A model generated the notes under the pieces. It had not been told where the DNA came from. It saw only the letters and a list, made by a program, of their open reading frames with translations, and ran no database searches. A DNA stretch of 64,000 nucleotides from Nitratireductor sp. XY-223 (GTDB taxonomy: Bacteria; Pseudomonadota; Alphaproteobacteria; Rhizobiales; Rhizobiaceae): NCBI RefSeq assembly GCF_004959855.1, contig NZ_SPNT01000003.1:672619-736618 (forward strand), read 5' to 3'. Below are positions 25,890-34,787 of this stretch, piece after piece; the first letter of the stretch is position 1; the number at the start of each line of letters is the position of its first letter. The translations under genes and the position numbers were made by a program.

Positions 25890-27199
25890 TGGAGTGGTAC
25901 GAGGCCCTCGCGCTGCTGATCGGCAGCATCATGTTCCTGATGGCCATGGGGATGCCCGTGGCGCTGGCGTTCCTGGCGGCCAACATTATCGGCGCCTGGA
26001 TCTTCATGGGCGGCGAGCGCGGCATCGTCGCACTCCTGAACAATGGCTGGGGCGCACTGACGAAGTTTGCTCTGGTACCTATCCCGCTCTTCCTGCTGAT
26101 GGGCGAGATCTTCTTCCACACCGGCCTGGGCGGGCGCATGTTCTCCGCAATCGACAAGCTGCTTGGCAGGCTGCCTGGCCGGTTGAGCTATGTGACCGTG
26201 CTCGGCGGCACCGGGTTCTCCACCCTGTCGGGCTCCTCCATGGGCTCGACCGCGCTGCTCGGTTCGCTGATGGTCCCGGAAATGTCGAATCGCGGATATA
26301 AGCGCTACATGTCGATTGGCCCGATCCTCGGCACCGGGGGTCTCGCCATCATCATCCCGCCCTCTGCGCTGGCGGTGCTGCTGGCCACACTGGCGCAAAT
26401 CGACGTCGGCGCGCTGCTTATCGCCGGCATCATTCCCGGCCTGATCCTGGCCGCGCTCTATATCGGCACCATCTTTCTGCAGACCCGGCTCGATCCGAGC
26501 GCCGCACCGGCCTACGAAGTGCCGCCGCATTCCATTGCCGAGAAGATCAAACTCCTGACGACCGACGTTGTTCCGATGATCGGGCTGATGGTGGTGATCG
26601 TCGTGATGATGATCAACGGTATCGTCACCCCATCGGAGGCCGCCGCCTTCGGCGCGCTCGGTGTCCTGATCCTGGCACTCATCTATCGCTGCCTGACCTG
26701 GCAGGCGATCAAGGCCTCTATTCGCGGTGCTTTGAGGGTGACACTGATGGCCTATCTGATCGTCTTCGGGTCGGCGACCTTCAGCCAGCTTCTGGCCTTC
26801 TCCGGCGCCTCGCGCGGGCTGATCAATTGGGCAACCGGCTTCGATTTTGACCCAATCTTCATGCTGCTCATCATGTTTGGTGTGCTGCTGATCCTCGGTA
26901 TGTTCATGGAGCAGATCTCGATGATGCTGCTGACCGTGCCGATTTTCTTCCCGCTGGCCATCAGCCTCGGCTTCGACCCGATCTGGTTCGGCCTGATCAT
27001 GCTGCTTGCGCTGGAGATCAGTTTCACCACACCTCCTTTCGGGCTGCTCCTTTTCGTCATGAAGGGCGTGGCACCCCCCGACACGACGATGCGCGAGATC
27101 TATCTCTCGGCGATTCCCTTCATCATCTGCTCGCTGTTCCTGGTCGCGCTTCTTATCATGTTCCCGCCGATCGCCATATGGTTGCCGCAGGTAGGCTAG
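25889..27199 (+). CDS. dctM: TRAP transporter large permease DctM
   Basis: A 436-residue polytopic protein with about 12 hydrophobic segments and the DctM/SiaM signatures MAMGMPVALAFL, LPGRLSYVTVLGGTGFSTLSG, GGLAIIIPPSALAVLLA and FTTPPFGLLLFVMKG. It completes a DctPQM TRAP system whose likely role is import of the substrate of the surrounding catabolic operon. It is the last gene of the plus-strand arm; 260 bases with a dispersed repeat separate it from the convergent amidase gene. Confidence 0.92.
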   Translation: MEWYEALALLIGSIMFLMAMGMPVALAFLAANIIGAWIFMGGERGIVALLNNGWGALTKFALVPIPLFLLMGEIFFHTGLGGRMFSAIDKLLGRLPGRLSYVTVLGGTGFSTLSGSSMGSTALLGSLMVPEMSNRGYKRYMSIGPILGTGGLAIIIPPSALAVLLATLAQIDVGALLIAGIIPGLILAALYIGTIFLQTRLDPSAAPAYEVPPHSIAEKIKLLTTDVVPMIGLMVVIVVMMINGIVTPSEAAAFGALGVLILALIYRCLTWQAIKASIRGALRVTLMAYLIVFGSATFSQLLAFSGASRGLINWATGFDFDPIFMLLIMFGVLLILGMFMEQISMMLLTVPIFFPLAISLGFDPIWFGLIMLLALEISFTTPPFGLLLFVMKGVAPPDTTMREIYLSAIPFIICSLFLVALLIMFPPIAIWLPQVG

Positions 27200-27374
27200 G
27201 GCGTTTGAGGCGTATGCCACGATGTGTCCAGTTCTGGCGAGCAGCAGCCCTGAATATCTGGATTGCCGCCAGTTACTGACTGGCTATGTGCTTTGCCCCT
27301 AAGCCGCTTTGGATCAATGCCGGAAGTAGCCGAAGGTCTGTTCAAGGCTCTGAGCAACCGTTCGCCGCGCGTTT

Positions 27375-27410
27375 GCCGCCAGCTGCGCAAACGACCGCGG
27401 CGCGGACAAT
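27375..27410. repeat. Dispersed repeat, copy at 27.4 kb
   Basis: CTGCGCAAACGACCGCGG followed by CGCGGACAATGCGGACAT, preceded by TTCGCCGCGCGTTTGCCGCC. It matches the copies at 14.0 and 30.4 kb in order and orientation. It lies in the 3' gap between dctM and the amidase gene, which otherwise holds nothing recognisable. Confidence 0.7.
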
Positions 27411-27461
27411 GCGGACATATAGTCATTATTTATTGCGAAGCCCGGTTTTAATTTGCATGCT

Positions 27462-28835
27462 TTAAAGCGGTGGCTGCTGCCAGCCACCGAATCTGTCTTC
27501 CAACTGCTTTGCCACGGCGAGCACCAGGTCCTCACGCCAGGGTTTGGCCGCGACCTGAACGCCTATCGGAAGCCCTTCGGGTGAAGTGCCGCAACGCACG
27601 ACCGCAACGGGCCAACCCAGCAGATTGTAGAAGTATGAATAGTCGAGCGGCGATGTGTCATCGTGAAGTGTAGCGGGCGTCGCGCAAACCGGGCTGAGGA
27701 CGACGTCATAGCGTTCGAGGAATGCCAGGCAGTCACTTCGAAGTCTGTTCCACTCGGTCAACGTGTCGAAATATTGCTTGGTCGACATCGCTTCACGTCC
27801 CTGCGTCCACTCAAGCAGAGGATGCATTTCTTCCGTGCCGAGCCTGGCCAATAGCTCAACGATGCCACGCCCGCCGTCGGCTAGCACCAGACGCATCCAA
27901 AGATCGGGCGATGTCTCAATACCGGGCGGGCGGTCTTCGATGACGGACGCCACCATATCTTTCAGGGACGAAGCCGCTGCATTCAGTGTTGCTGCCGTTT
28001 CTGTTGTGGGCGCTGTAATACCGTTGTCGGTGTAGTGAGCTACGCGCAATTTTTCGAGCGCCACTTCGTCCGGATTGCCGAGTGGTGCGGGAACAACCAT
28101 CGGGTCACGTCCATCAGCCCCGGATATCAGCTTCAGGATAAGTCCCAGGTCTTCGACTTTGCGGGTCATTGGACCAACCGCAATGAAAGCTTCAGAAGCA
28201 CCGGTTTCCAAAAAGGGAATATGACCAGTCCGAGGCACGCGCCCGCTTGTCGGCTTGAGCCCGGCGATGCCGCAGAAGTGTGCGGGCATGCGAATGCTCC
28301 CTCCGTAGTCGGTTCCGATGTCAAATGTCGCGCCACCGGCCGCAACAAGGGCCGCCGCCCCACCGCTGCTTCCGGCGGGGCTGCGCGCAACATCGTACGG
28401 ATTGTTTGTGCGCCCGAACACATGATTGTCCGTGACAAATTTCAAGGTGATTTCGGGCGTGTTGGACTTTCCCAGAAGAATGGCGCCAGCCGATTTCAAC
28501 CGGGCAACAACCGTTGCGTCTTTGTCCGGTATATTGGCAATCAAGCCTCTTGTGCCGGCGGTTGTGACCAGACCCTCAGTTTCGAGAGAGTCCTTGATGG
28601 TGATCGGAATGCCATGCAGTGGCCCTCGTATTTTTCCGCGAGCCAATGCGTCATCAGCGGCTCTGGCATCGTCAAGCGCCGCATCGAGCCTCAAAGTTGC
28701 CGCTGCGTTCAGCTTGGTGTTGATTTCGCTAATTCGATCGCAATAGGCGCGCGTCAGTTCGAAACACGAAATTTCGCGCCGGGAGATCATTCCGGCCAGT
28801 TTCGTTGCCGAATGAAAAGTCAGGTCCTGCTGCAC
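27462..28835 (-). CDS. Amidase (amidase signature family)
   Basis: A 457-residue amidase-signature hydrolase. The Ser-cis-Ser-Lys triad is complete: Lys81 in ITIKDSLE, Ser156 in SPAGSSGGAAAL and nucleophile Ser180 in GTDYGGSIRMPA. Family members hydrolyse amides, and some act on maleamate-like or aryl amides. It lies just beyond the catabolic locus in convergent orientation to dctM, so a role in amide hydrolysis for that pathway is possible, particularly because the isochorismatase-fold enzyme there lacks its cysteine. No regulator is adjacent, so membership is uncertain. The ATG at 28835 gives the usual family N terminus. Confidence 0.87.
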   Translation of the reverse strand: MQQDLTFHSATKLAGMISRREISCFELTRAYCDRISEINTKLNAAATLRLDAALDDARAADDALARGKIRGPLHGIPITIKDSLETEGLVTTAGTRGLIANIPDKDATVVARLKSAGAILLGKSNTPEITLKFVTDNHVFGRTNNPYDVARSPAGSSGGAAALVAAGGATFDIGTDYGGSIRMPAHFCGIAGLKPTSGRVPRTGHIPFLETGASEAFIAVGPMTRKVEDLGLILKLISGADGRDPMVVPAPLGNPDEVALEKLRVAHYTDNGITAPTTETAATLNAAASSLKDMVASVIEDRPPGIETSPDLWMRLVLADGGRGIVELLARLGTEEMHPLLEWTQGREAMSTKQYFDTLTEWNRLRSDCLAFLERYDVVLSPVCATPATLHDDTSPLDYSYFYNLLGWPVAVVRCGTSPEGLPIGVQVAAKPWREDLVLAVAKQLEDRFGGWQQPPL

Positions 28836-28928
28836 GGCCTTCTTCCAACCAAAGTTGCACCAGTGACCAGTCTACACCAGCAACCAAGCTCTGTGAAAAA
28901 TGGACAACGTGTAGCGTTCGCTTTGAGC

Positions 28929-29038
28929 AGGTCTTGAGTGATGTGGTCGGTACCCGGGTCAGCCGGGGTGCGCGCGCGGTCCGGTCCGGCGCAGCAGCAG
29001 CGCACAGCCCGCGCAGATCGCCGCACACACCAGCACCA
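28929..29038 (-). repeat. MFS 3' end, source copy of the 13405-13514 repeat
   Basis: This covers the last ~27 codons of the MFS gene and about 30 bases beyond its stop. It matches 13405-13514 with a scatter of substitutions. The intact gene here suggests this is the parental copy. Confidence 0.82.
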
Positions 29039-30143
29039 CCGGAATGGCGCCATGCCACGCGCCGCTCCAGGCGACGAGAGCAGCTCCGATTGGCGGTCCG
29101 ACCAGCTGGCCGATGGCCGCGCCCTGCATGACAATGCCGCTGACCGTCGCAATGACGGTGCGATCCGGCGCATGGTCGGGAATCAGTGCGAACAGTGAAC
29201 TCGGGATCAATCCCGTACAAATGAACAATCCGCCGGCGGCAACGGTTCGCAAGAGGCCTGAAATACCGTCCAGCAGCACGATCGACCCGCCGATTGCCAT
29301 GGCCGCACAGCCAACGAGGATCAGTGTCGTGGAGCGGACACCACGATCGTGCAGCCAGCCGGAGAGCAAGTTTCCGGCGGCGTTGCAGAAGACCGCAAAT
29401 GCCCCGACCACCGCCGCGCCCGACGGCGTGAAACCGTTCAGTTCGATGAGGATCAGCGGCAGGAATCCGGCGACGATGAGGTATTGACCGGCATAGAAGG
29501 CGAAGACGGTGCCGAGCAGGACCGGACCCCGGCCGAGAGCATGCCCCAGGCTTTGCCACAAGCGCGGTTTTGCCTCCGGTCGCCGCGCACCCTCTCCAAG
29601 GCCGCGCCCCACCCGGTAGACCGGAAGCGCCGCGACAAGGATCAGGACCGAGGTCAGCCACCACAGGACCCGCCAGTCGAAATGCGCCAGGATCAGCCCC
29701 GACAGCGCCAGCATGAAACCGGAACCGACCGGCATGTACATGCCCCATAGCGCAAACGACGTCTTCATGTGCCGTTCGGAGACGGCGTGCAGGATGAGAC
29801 CGGGCATTGAGGTGGTGGTCAGCAAAAAGCCGAGACCCTCGAACACCCGTGTCGCCAGCAGCGCCGTGCCGCTGTCGACGAACCCGCCCGCAATTCCCGA
29901 GAGCGCCGCAAGAACCATACCAAAGATGGCGACCCGGAGGCGTCCGAACTGGTCCGACACGGTTCCGAGAAACACCGCTGTCGCAGCGGCCACCAGATTG
30001 AAAATGGCAATGACCCAGCCCGACTGCACCAGGCTCAGCCTGAGCTCGGCCTGCAGGTCCGGCAACGCCGCCGGCACCTTGCCGACCAGCATCGCAACGG
30101 CGGCGCCCGCGCCGATCAGGATGGTCACTCGCAGCCAGGTCAT
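28959..30143 (-). CDS. Major facilitator superfamily transporter
   Basis: A 394-residue MFS permease with 12 predicted helices. The loop 2-3 signature reads GTVSDQFGRLRVAIFGM, close to the MFS G-x-x-x-D-x-x-G-R-R/K motif, and the family motif GFLLTTTSMPG follows in helix 4-5. It most resembles drug/metabolite efflux or CynX-type members; the substrate is not predictable. It is the last gene before a repeat-rich gap, and its own 3' end is duplicated at 13.4 kb. An upstream 344-bp gap separates it from the oxidoreductase at 30488, so it is probably a separate transcript. Confidence 0.88.
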   Translation of the reverse strand: MTWLRVTILIGAGAAVAMLVGKVPAALPDLQAELRLSLVQSGWVIAIFNLVAAATAVFLGTVSDQFGRLRVAIFGMVLAALSGIAGGFVDSGTALLATRVFEGLGFLLTTTSMPGLILHAVSERHMKTSFALWGMYMPVGSGFMLALSGLILAHFDWRVLWWLTSVLILVAALPVYRVGRGLGEGARRPEAKPRLWQSLGHALGRGPVLLGTVFAFYAGQYLIVAGFLPLILIELNGFTPSGAAVVGAFAVFCNAAGNLLSGWLHDRGVRSTTLILVGCAAMAIGGSIVLLDGISGLLRTVAAGGLFICTGLIPSSLFALIPDHAPDRTVIATVSGIVMQGAAIGQLVGPPIGAALVAWSGAWHGAIPVVLVCAAICAGCALLLRRTGPRAHPG

Positions 30144-30239
30144 GCGGCTTTGTGCACGAAATCGGTTCTCCGAAAGGAATTCAGGTCCGGAACCCGTCTC
30201 GGTTAAATGGAATTATCTCCATTTGCAATCATTGAAGCC

Positions 30240-30426
30240 GCGCGTTAGCGACCCGGTGGGCAAAGCGCCACCGGGTTCGAAGCGGCCAAAGGCCATTAAC
30301 TTACACGAACGGCACAGCCGCGGTGGCGCCATGCAGCCATCGCCATGCTGCTATCAAAGGCAGGGGAGGGGGAGCGGCTTTCGCCGCGAACTGCACAGAC
30401 GACTGCGGTGCGGACGTTTGAGACAT
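30240..30426. repeat. Dispersed repeat cluster with 9-bp hairpin
   Basis: This region holds the fullest copy of the dispersed repeat. It begins with a perfect hairpin (ACCCGGTGG at 30251-30259 with CCACCGGGT at 30268-30276), continues with GAAGCGGCCAAAGGCCATTAAC, which parallels 9670-9690 and 13880-13905, and ends with CTGCACAGACGACTGCGGTG, which parallels the copies at 14.0 and 27.4 kb. It occupies most of the gap between the MFS gene and the oxidoreductase gene, and no gene was seen there. Confidence 0.7.
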
Positions 30427-30487
30427 TCACGCGAATACCGCCGGGGGATTCGGGAGTTTCAGGAATACGCATTATCGCCGGATGAAA

Positions 30488-31507
30488 TTAATGCGGTTCA
30501 GCCGATACGCGCAGGACCAATTTACCCCTCACATGTCCTCCCTCCAGTTTTTCGTGTGCTCGGGCGACGTCGTTCAATTCGAAGGGCTCAGTGGGGGGAA
30601 GCCGCATTCCACCGGCGTCTACAATATCAACCAATTTTTGCAGTTCCTCGCCAAAACGTGAGTCATCGACGTAAGCCAAGATTTTGGCAGCGCCGCGTTC
30701 CTTCGCTTCAGCAATACTCGCTTCGATGTCACCGTCATCCGTCAACGTTGCGATACTGACAAGCTTTCCACCCTGCTTTAGCAGGGCTACGGGATCAGTG
30801 AGAGAGCCGGCGCTGATCGCGTCGACTATCAAATCAACGCCATTGGGTGCCCATTTGGCGATTTCGTCGCTGATATTTTGGGTTTTGTAGTCAATTGGAA
30901 AATCGGCTCCCAAGGATCTGACATACTCCAAATTGGCACCACTGCAGGTCGTGGCCACGTCCGCGCCAGCCCACTTGGCCAGTTGAACCGCAAAGCTGCC
31001 CACACCACCGGAAGCACCGTTAATCAGTATTTTTCGGTTCTCTCCCTTTTCTAGCGCGCCCTTGTCGGCGGCAAACAGTGCCTGCCAAGCCGTGATGCCT
31101 GCAACGGGTATCGTGGCCGCAGATTCCAAAGTCATTTCCGGCGGAACCAACGCAACACGCTTCTTGTTGACGACGAGATATTGTGCGTAGGAACCAGGTT
31201 TTCCCGCAGTAAATTGATTGGTTCCGGAAACGACCCTGTCACCCTCTGAAAATTCAACAACGTTTTCACCTGTCGCCACTACGATCCCCGAAGCGTCAAG
31301 CCCGAGAACCAGTGGAAACGCTCCGTTGGGCAATGCCGACTCAAGGTAACCTGCTCGCATTTTCCAATCGGCGGGATTGACTCCCGCGTATGCCACTTTG
31401 ACCAGTACGTCATCCGCCTCAAGTTCCGGTATGGGACGTTGTACAATCTCGAATGTTTCCGCACTGCCCCATTGATTTATGACAGCCGCCATCATTGATT
31501 TAAGCAT
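30488..31507 (-). CDS. NADP-dependent zinc-free alcohol dehydrogenase/quinone oxidoreductase family
   Basis: A 339-residue MDR-family reductase. The N-terminal GroES-like domain (residues ~25-120, YAGVNPADWKMRAGY) lacks the zinc-ligand cysteines of alcohol dehydrogenases. The Rossmann domain carries NGASGGVGSFAVQLAKWAG near residue 150, the A-x-x-G-x-x-G form found in NADPH-dependent quinone oxidoreductases. A start at 31507 (MLKSMMAAVINQWG) is most plausible; Met5 or Met6 could also serve. It reduces quinones or alpha,beta-unsaturated carbonyls in related enzymes. It stands alone, with the dehalogenase-like gene 200 bases upstream in the same direction. Confidence 0.86.
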   Translation of the reverse strand: MLKSMMAAVINQWGSAETFEIVQRPIPELEADDVLVKVAYAGVNPADWKMRAGYLESALPNGAFPLVLGLDASGIVVATGENVVEFSEGDRVVSGTNQFTAGKPGSYAQYLVVNKKRVALVPPEMTLESAATIPVAGITAWQALFAADKGALEKGENRKILINGASGGVGSFAVQLAKWAGADVATTCSGANLEYVRSLGADFPIDYKTQNISDEIAKWAPNGVDLIVDAISAGSLTDPVALLKQGGKLVSIATLTDDGDIEASIAEAKERGAAKILAYVDDSRFGEELQKLVDIVDAGGMRLPPTEPFELNDVARAHEKLEGGHVRGKLVLRVSAEPH

Positions 31508-31708
31508 GGTTCCGTTCTTCCAAGTGTTGATCTGTAAATCTTGTAGGGTTTGGTCTCCCAAACGGCTGGGCTATCGATCATGGCTGTGCCTCGTGCCGCT
31601 GTTTCCGCCGGTGGCTGCTATATCTTTCAGTCGGTTCACGCTGTTTCCTTTCACCAACTTTTGCCAGTGTGGGTGGATTGGCAGTCGACGGGGTGCGCCG
31701 GTTTGCCG

Positions 31709-32659
31709 TCAAACCCGCGCAAGCCACTCGGACAGTGCCTTGCCGATCTCATCGGGATAGTCTTCCTGAACGAAATGCCCGCCTTGCCCAAGGAACACCG
31801 TTTCAAGATTCTTCAATGTTTTCCGCAAATGTTCAGCTTGCGCCATCGGAATGATCGCCCCGGGATCAACGTGGAACATCAGCTTTGGAAGTTCGCTCGC
31901 CAGCAACCAGTCGTTGTTGGCCACTGCCACCTCGTAAACGTCCGCAGGTTCGCCCGCGATGGGAATTTCGCGTGGCCAATCCAGCAGGATCTTGCGGCTT
32001 TCCGGCGTGGGGTAATAGCGGTTGTACTCGGCAATGACCTCGTCCGGGAGTGACCCGTTCGGGCTGCCATGGCGCATAAACTGGTCCAGAAGGATATTCT
32101 GGTTCATGATCATTTCTTCGCCGACGCCGGCGGTGTTGACGTTGCGGACGAACTCCGCGAACGATCCTAGGGACTCGTAGCTTTCGTACGGAATGAAGGG
32201 CGGTGTCATGGCTTCCATGAAAGCAATGGCCGATATCCGTTCCGGACGCGTGCGCGCATAGTGCCAACCAAGACCAGAACCCCAATCGTGGATGACCAGC
32301 ACGGCATCGCGAAGATCAAGCGCATCGAGAAACGCAAACATGTATTCCGCAGTTTCGGTGTACGTGTCGGTCAATGCCGGTTTGTCACTGTCGCCCATGC
32401 CGATCAAATCCGGCGCAATGGCGCGGTGGCCGGCGGAAACATAAGGAATGATGTTTCGCCATAGGAAGGAAGATGCCGGATTGCCATGCAGGAAAACGAC
32501 CGGCCGGCCTTCGCCAACATCGACATAGGCAATTTTTTGGCCCTTCACCGTCATAAAGGATTTTTCGGGCACGGTAACCGTAGCGGCTGACGCGGTTGAG
32601 ACAATTGCTGCCATTGCGGCAACCGAGACGGCATTCTTAAGAAACGATCTGCGGTTCAT
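31709..32659 (-). CDS. Haloalkane-dehalogenase-like alpha/beta hydrolase with Tat signal
   Basis: A 316-residue alpha/beta hydrolase. The N terminus MNRRSFLKNAVSVAAMAAI is a twin-arginine signal with cleavage near TASAA (residue ~26). The catalytic set matches haloalkane dehalogenases of the HLD-II type: nucleophile Asp125 and halide-binding Trp126 in VIHDWGSGLG, halide-binding Asn60 in FLHGNPASS, acid Glu149 in AFMEAM, and His295 in GQGGHFVQED. Such enzymes replace halide on alkanes with hydroxyl; most are cytosolic, so export is unusual. A LysR regulator is divergent, with a perfect inverted repeat between. Fluoroacetate dehalogenase-like or epoxide hydrolase activity is an alternative, but the Asn/Trp pair favours HLD. 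Confidence 0.85.
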   Translation of the reverse strand: MNRRSFLKNAVSVAAMAAIVSTASAATVTVPEKSFMTVKGQKIAYVDVGEGRPVVFLHGNPASSFLWRNIIPYVSAGHRAIAPDLIGMGDSDKPALTDTYTETAEYMFAFLDALDLRDAVLVIHDWGSGLGWHYARTRPERISAIAFMEAMTPPFIPYESYESLGSFAEFVRNVNTAGVGEEMIMNQNILLDQFMRHGSPNGSLPDEVIAEYNRYYPTPESRKILLDWPREIPIAGEPADVYEVAVANNDWLLASELPKLMFHVDPGAIIPMAQAEHLRKTLKNLETVFLGQGGHFVQEDYPDEIGKALSEWLARV

Positions 32660-32689
32660 TTCTATCTCCTTCGTTTGTGTTTTCCAGAA

Positions 32690-32715
32690 TTTATGTTTAC
32701 TAGTTGAAACATAAA
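32690..32715. promoter_or_regulatory. Perfect inverted repeat between dehalogenase and LysR genes
   Basis: TTTATGTTT and AAACATAAA, 9-bp arms with an 8-base spacer. It contains a T-N11-A type core, lies in the 107-bp divergent intergenic region, and is the probable binding site of the LysR regulator encoded at 32767. Confidence 0.7.
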
Positions 32716-32766
32716 CTGCGCACGACTAAACACGGCGTTCCATATTTGAAACACCAAGGTTACCCG

Positions 32767-33669
32767 ATGCGATCAAGCGACTGGGAGATGATGCCATTCT
32801 TTCTGGCCGTGGCGCGTGGCGGAAGCTTGCGCGCAGGCGCAGCAATAATGAATGCCAACCATGTCACCGTGAACCGAAATATCCAGGTTCTGGAAGCGAG
32901 CTATGGCGTCCAGCTTTTCACCCGCTCCCGGCGCGGATTTAAACTGACCGCGGCCGGCGAGGCGCTATTGCCAATGGCTGAAGAAGCCGAGCGGGTTTTC
33001 CTAGGGGCCCGGCGGCGGGTTGAGGGGCTCGACAGAACCGAAGCCGGAACGATCCGGTTTTCGCTTTCCCCGATGATGGCTTTCGACATCGTCGCACCAA
33101 TTCTGGCGCGCTTTTTTGAAGCCTATCCGGAGATCGACATCGAGTTCCGTTTGACTGACAAAAAAGAAGACATCAACCGGGCCGAAACGGATGTTTCGCT
33201 GCGGGTCGCGTTTGAGGTGACTGACGATGTGGTTGCCCGCAAGCTGTATCCTATCGCGATCGGTACCTACGCCAGCAAAAGTTATCTGGAGAACGCTGTA
33301 TCAAAGGCTGAGTCCGGTGGGGCCGGGCTTTACTGGCTTGGTTGGACCGGGCCGGGCGAAAATACCGAATTGCTTCGCCAGTCGCCATTTCCGTTGGCTG
33401 CTGTCCGCCATGCTTCCGATGAAGGTTACATGCATTTGAGCCTGGTCAGACAGGGGTGCGGCATGTCAAAGCTCCCCGTTGTCTACGAGCACCTGTACCC
33501 CGATCTGTGTCAGGTTCCTGGTACCGAGATGGAATTGAGTCGCACTCTTTGGATTTTGCTTCACACGGATTTGCGCCGCACAGTCCGCGTTCGAAGGTTT
33601 GTGGACTTCCTGGCGGAAGGGTTGCGGGAGTTGCAACCCAAAATGCAAGGGACGCTCTATCAAAAGTGA
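32767..33669 (+). CDS. LysR-family transcriptional regulator
   Basis: A 300-residue LysR regulator: winged HTH at residues ~5-65 (FFLAVARGGSLRAGAAIMN, FTRSRRGFKLTAAGEALL) and a periplasmic-binding-like effector domain after residue ~90. The ATG at 32767 gives the standard N terminus; the open frame upstream crosses the inverted repeat. It is divergent from the Tat-targeted dehalogenase-like gene and is presumably its regulator, acting at the 32690-32715 palindrome. The closing part is convergent with the peptidase gene and leaves only 48 bases between the stop codons. Confidence 0.9.
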   Translation: MRSSDWEMMPFFLAVARGGSLRAGAAIMNANHVTVNRNIQVLEASYGVQLFTRSRRGFKLTAAGEALLPMAEEAERVFLGARRRVEGLDRTEAGTIRFSLSPMMAFDIVAPILARFFEAYPEIDIEFRLTDKKEDINRAETDVSLRVAFEVTDDVVARKLYPIAIGTYASKSYLENAVSKAESGGAGLYWLGWTGPGENTELLRQSPFPLAAVRHASDEGYMHLSLVRQGCGMSKLPVVYEHLYPDLCQVPGTEMELSRTLWILLHTDLRRTVRVRRFVDFLAEGLRELQPKMQGTLYQK

Positions 33670-33717
33670 TGCGTTCTGGAATTGTGACGGCATCTGGCTA
33701 ACCCGGGCGCTTGCCCT

Positions 33718-34701
33718 TCAGCAGGATTTCGTCCGCTTGGCATTGCCGGAAGCGAACCTGTTCCCGGCATCGATCACGGCTTCGGAAAGCGGGCCATACA
33801 ACGTGCCATGCAGTGCGCCGGGAATGACGATCAGCTTGGAGGAGGGCATCGCCCGGTGGAGTTTCCACGCTGTCGAAAGCGGCGTGGAGAGGTCGAGCCG
33901 GCTGTTGATCAGAACTGCCGGAATGTCTTTCAAGGCCTCGGCCCGTTCCAAAAGAGGAGGATTGAGCCCTGCTAGGTTTCGAAAGTAGTGGGTGACCACT
34001 CTTGCAAAGCCGAGGCTGAAGCGCTGATCGGCAAACAGTCCGGGCGTCTCGGCACGAGGGTCGACCGTGAGGACAGCCGCTTCCCAACGGCACCACGCCA
34101 GAGCCGCGGCTATCTGGCTTGACGGGTCGCCCGAAACCAGCCTTTCGTAATAGGCGGCGACCATACCCAGCCCCGGTTCGCCTTCCGGCGCCCCTTTCCG
34201 AAATTCCTCAAAAGCTTCAGGCAGAAATTCCCCGGCACCGCCATACAAAAGGTCTATTTCGAATTTGCTGGTTGACGTGACGGCCGCCAGAAGCAGGCCG
34301 CTGACCCGTGCCGCGTGCGCATGGGCATAGGCTTGTGCCAGTGTCGCACCCCACGACGATCCATAGACGTGCCACCCGTCAACGCCGAGCAGGGTTCGCA
34401 GCCGTTCGATATCGTTCAATAGATGCGCCACGGTGTTGGCGTCGAGCGCTTCAAGGGATTCGCCTGCATGGGGCCTGGAACGGCCCGCACCTCTTTGGTC
34501 CATTGCCACAATGTGCCAGCGATCCGGGTCGAACAGGCGTGGCATGCGGGGCGAAATGCCATCGCCCGGTCCGCCGTGAAGCAGAAGGATTGCCGGACAG
34601 GACGCGTTGCCGAAGGTCTCCCAGTGCACCGAATGACCGTCCTGTTCCGGAAGATATCCGGATCGAAGCGGTCCTGTTTCCGGAAAGAGTGTTGTCGCCA
34701 C
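33718..34701 (-). CDS. Prolyl aminopeptidase-like (S33) hydrolase
   Basis: A 327-residue alpha/beta hydrolase of peptidase family S33. It has the N-terminal ATTLFPETGPLRSGYL typical of proline iminopeptidases, the oxyanion motif LHGGPGDG (residues 41-48), MDQRGAGRS (68-75) and the nucleophile elbow YGSSWGATLA (Ser116). The GTG at 34701 is chosen because a perfect AGGAGG lies five bases upstream; ATG codons 18-20 codons earlier lack any ribosome site. These enzymes remove N-terminal proline from peptides, though some members hydrolyse esters. It is divergent from the ArsR gene. Confidence 0.87.
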   Translation of the reverse strand: MATTLFPETGPLRSGYLPEQDGHSVHWETFGNASCPAILLLHGGPGDGISPRMPRLFDPDRWHIVAMDQRGAGRSRPHAGESLEALDANTVAHLLNDIERLRTLLGVDGWHVYGSSWGATLAQAYAHAHAARVSGLLLAAVTSTSKFEIDLLYGGAGEFLPEAFEEFRKGAPEGEPGLGMVAAYYERLVSGDPSSQIAAALAWCRWEAAVLTVDPRAETPGLFADQRFSLGFARVVTHYFRNLAGLNPPLLERAEALKDIPAVLINSRLDLSTPLSTAWKLHRAMPSSKLIVIPGALHGTLYGPLSEAVIDAGNRFASGNAKRTKSC

Positions 34702-34787
34702 ATTCACCTCCTGAATTCCAGCCTCGCATATCGCTGATCGGATCCGCAACGGGTCCATCATTCGTTTTTCCCGGCTCTGGCGGGCCG

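Noticed and set aside
25880-27220. 446-codon open frame on the minus strand across dctM
   Set aside because: It is very rich in His, Gln, Asp and Arg, as expected from the complement of a membrane-protein gene with strong GC3 bias. It has no ribosome site, and the plus strand encodes a clear DctM.
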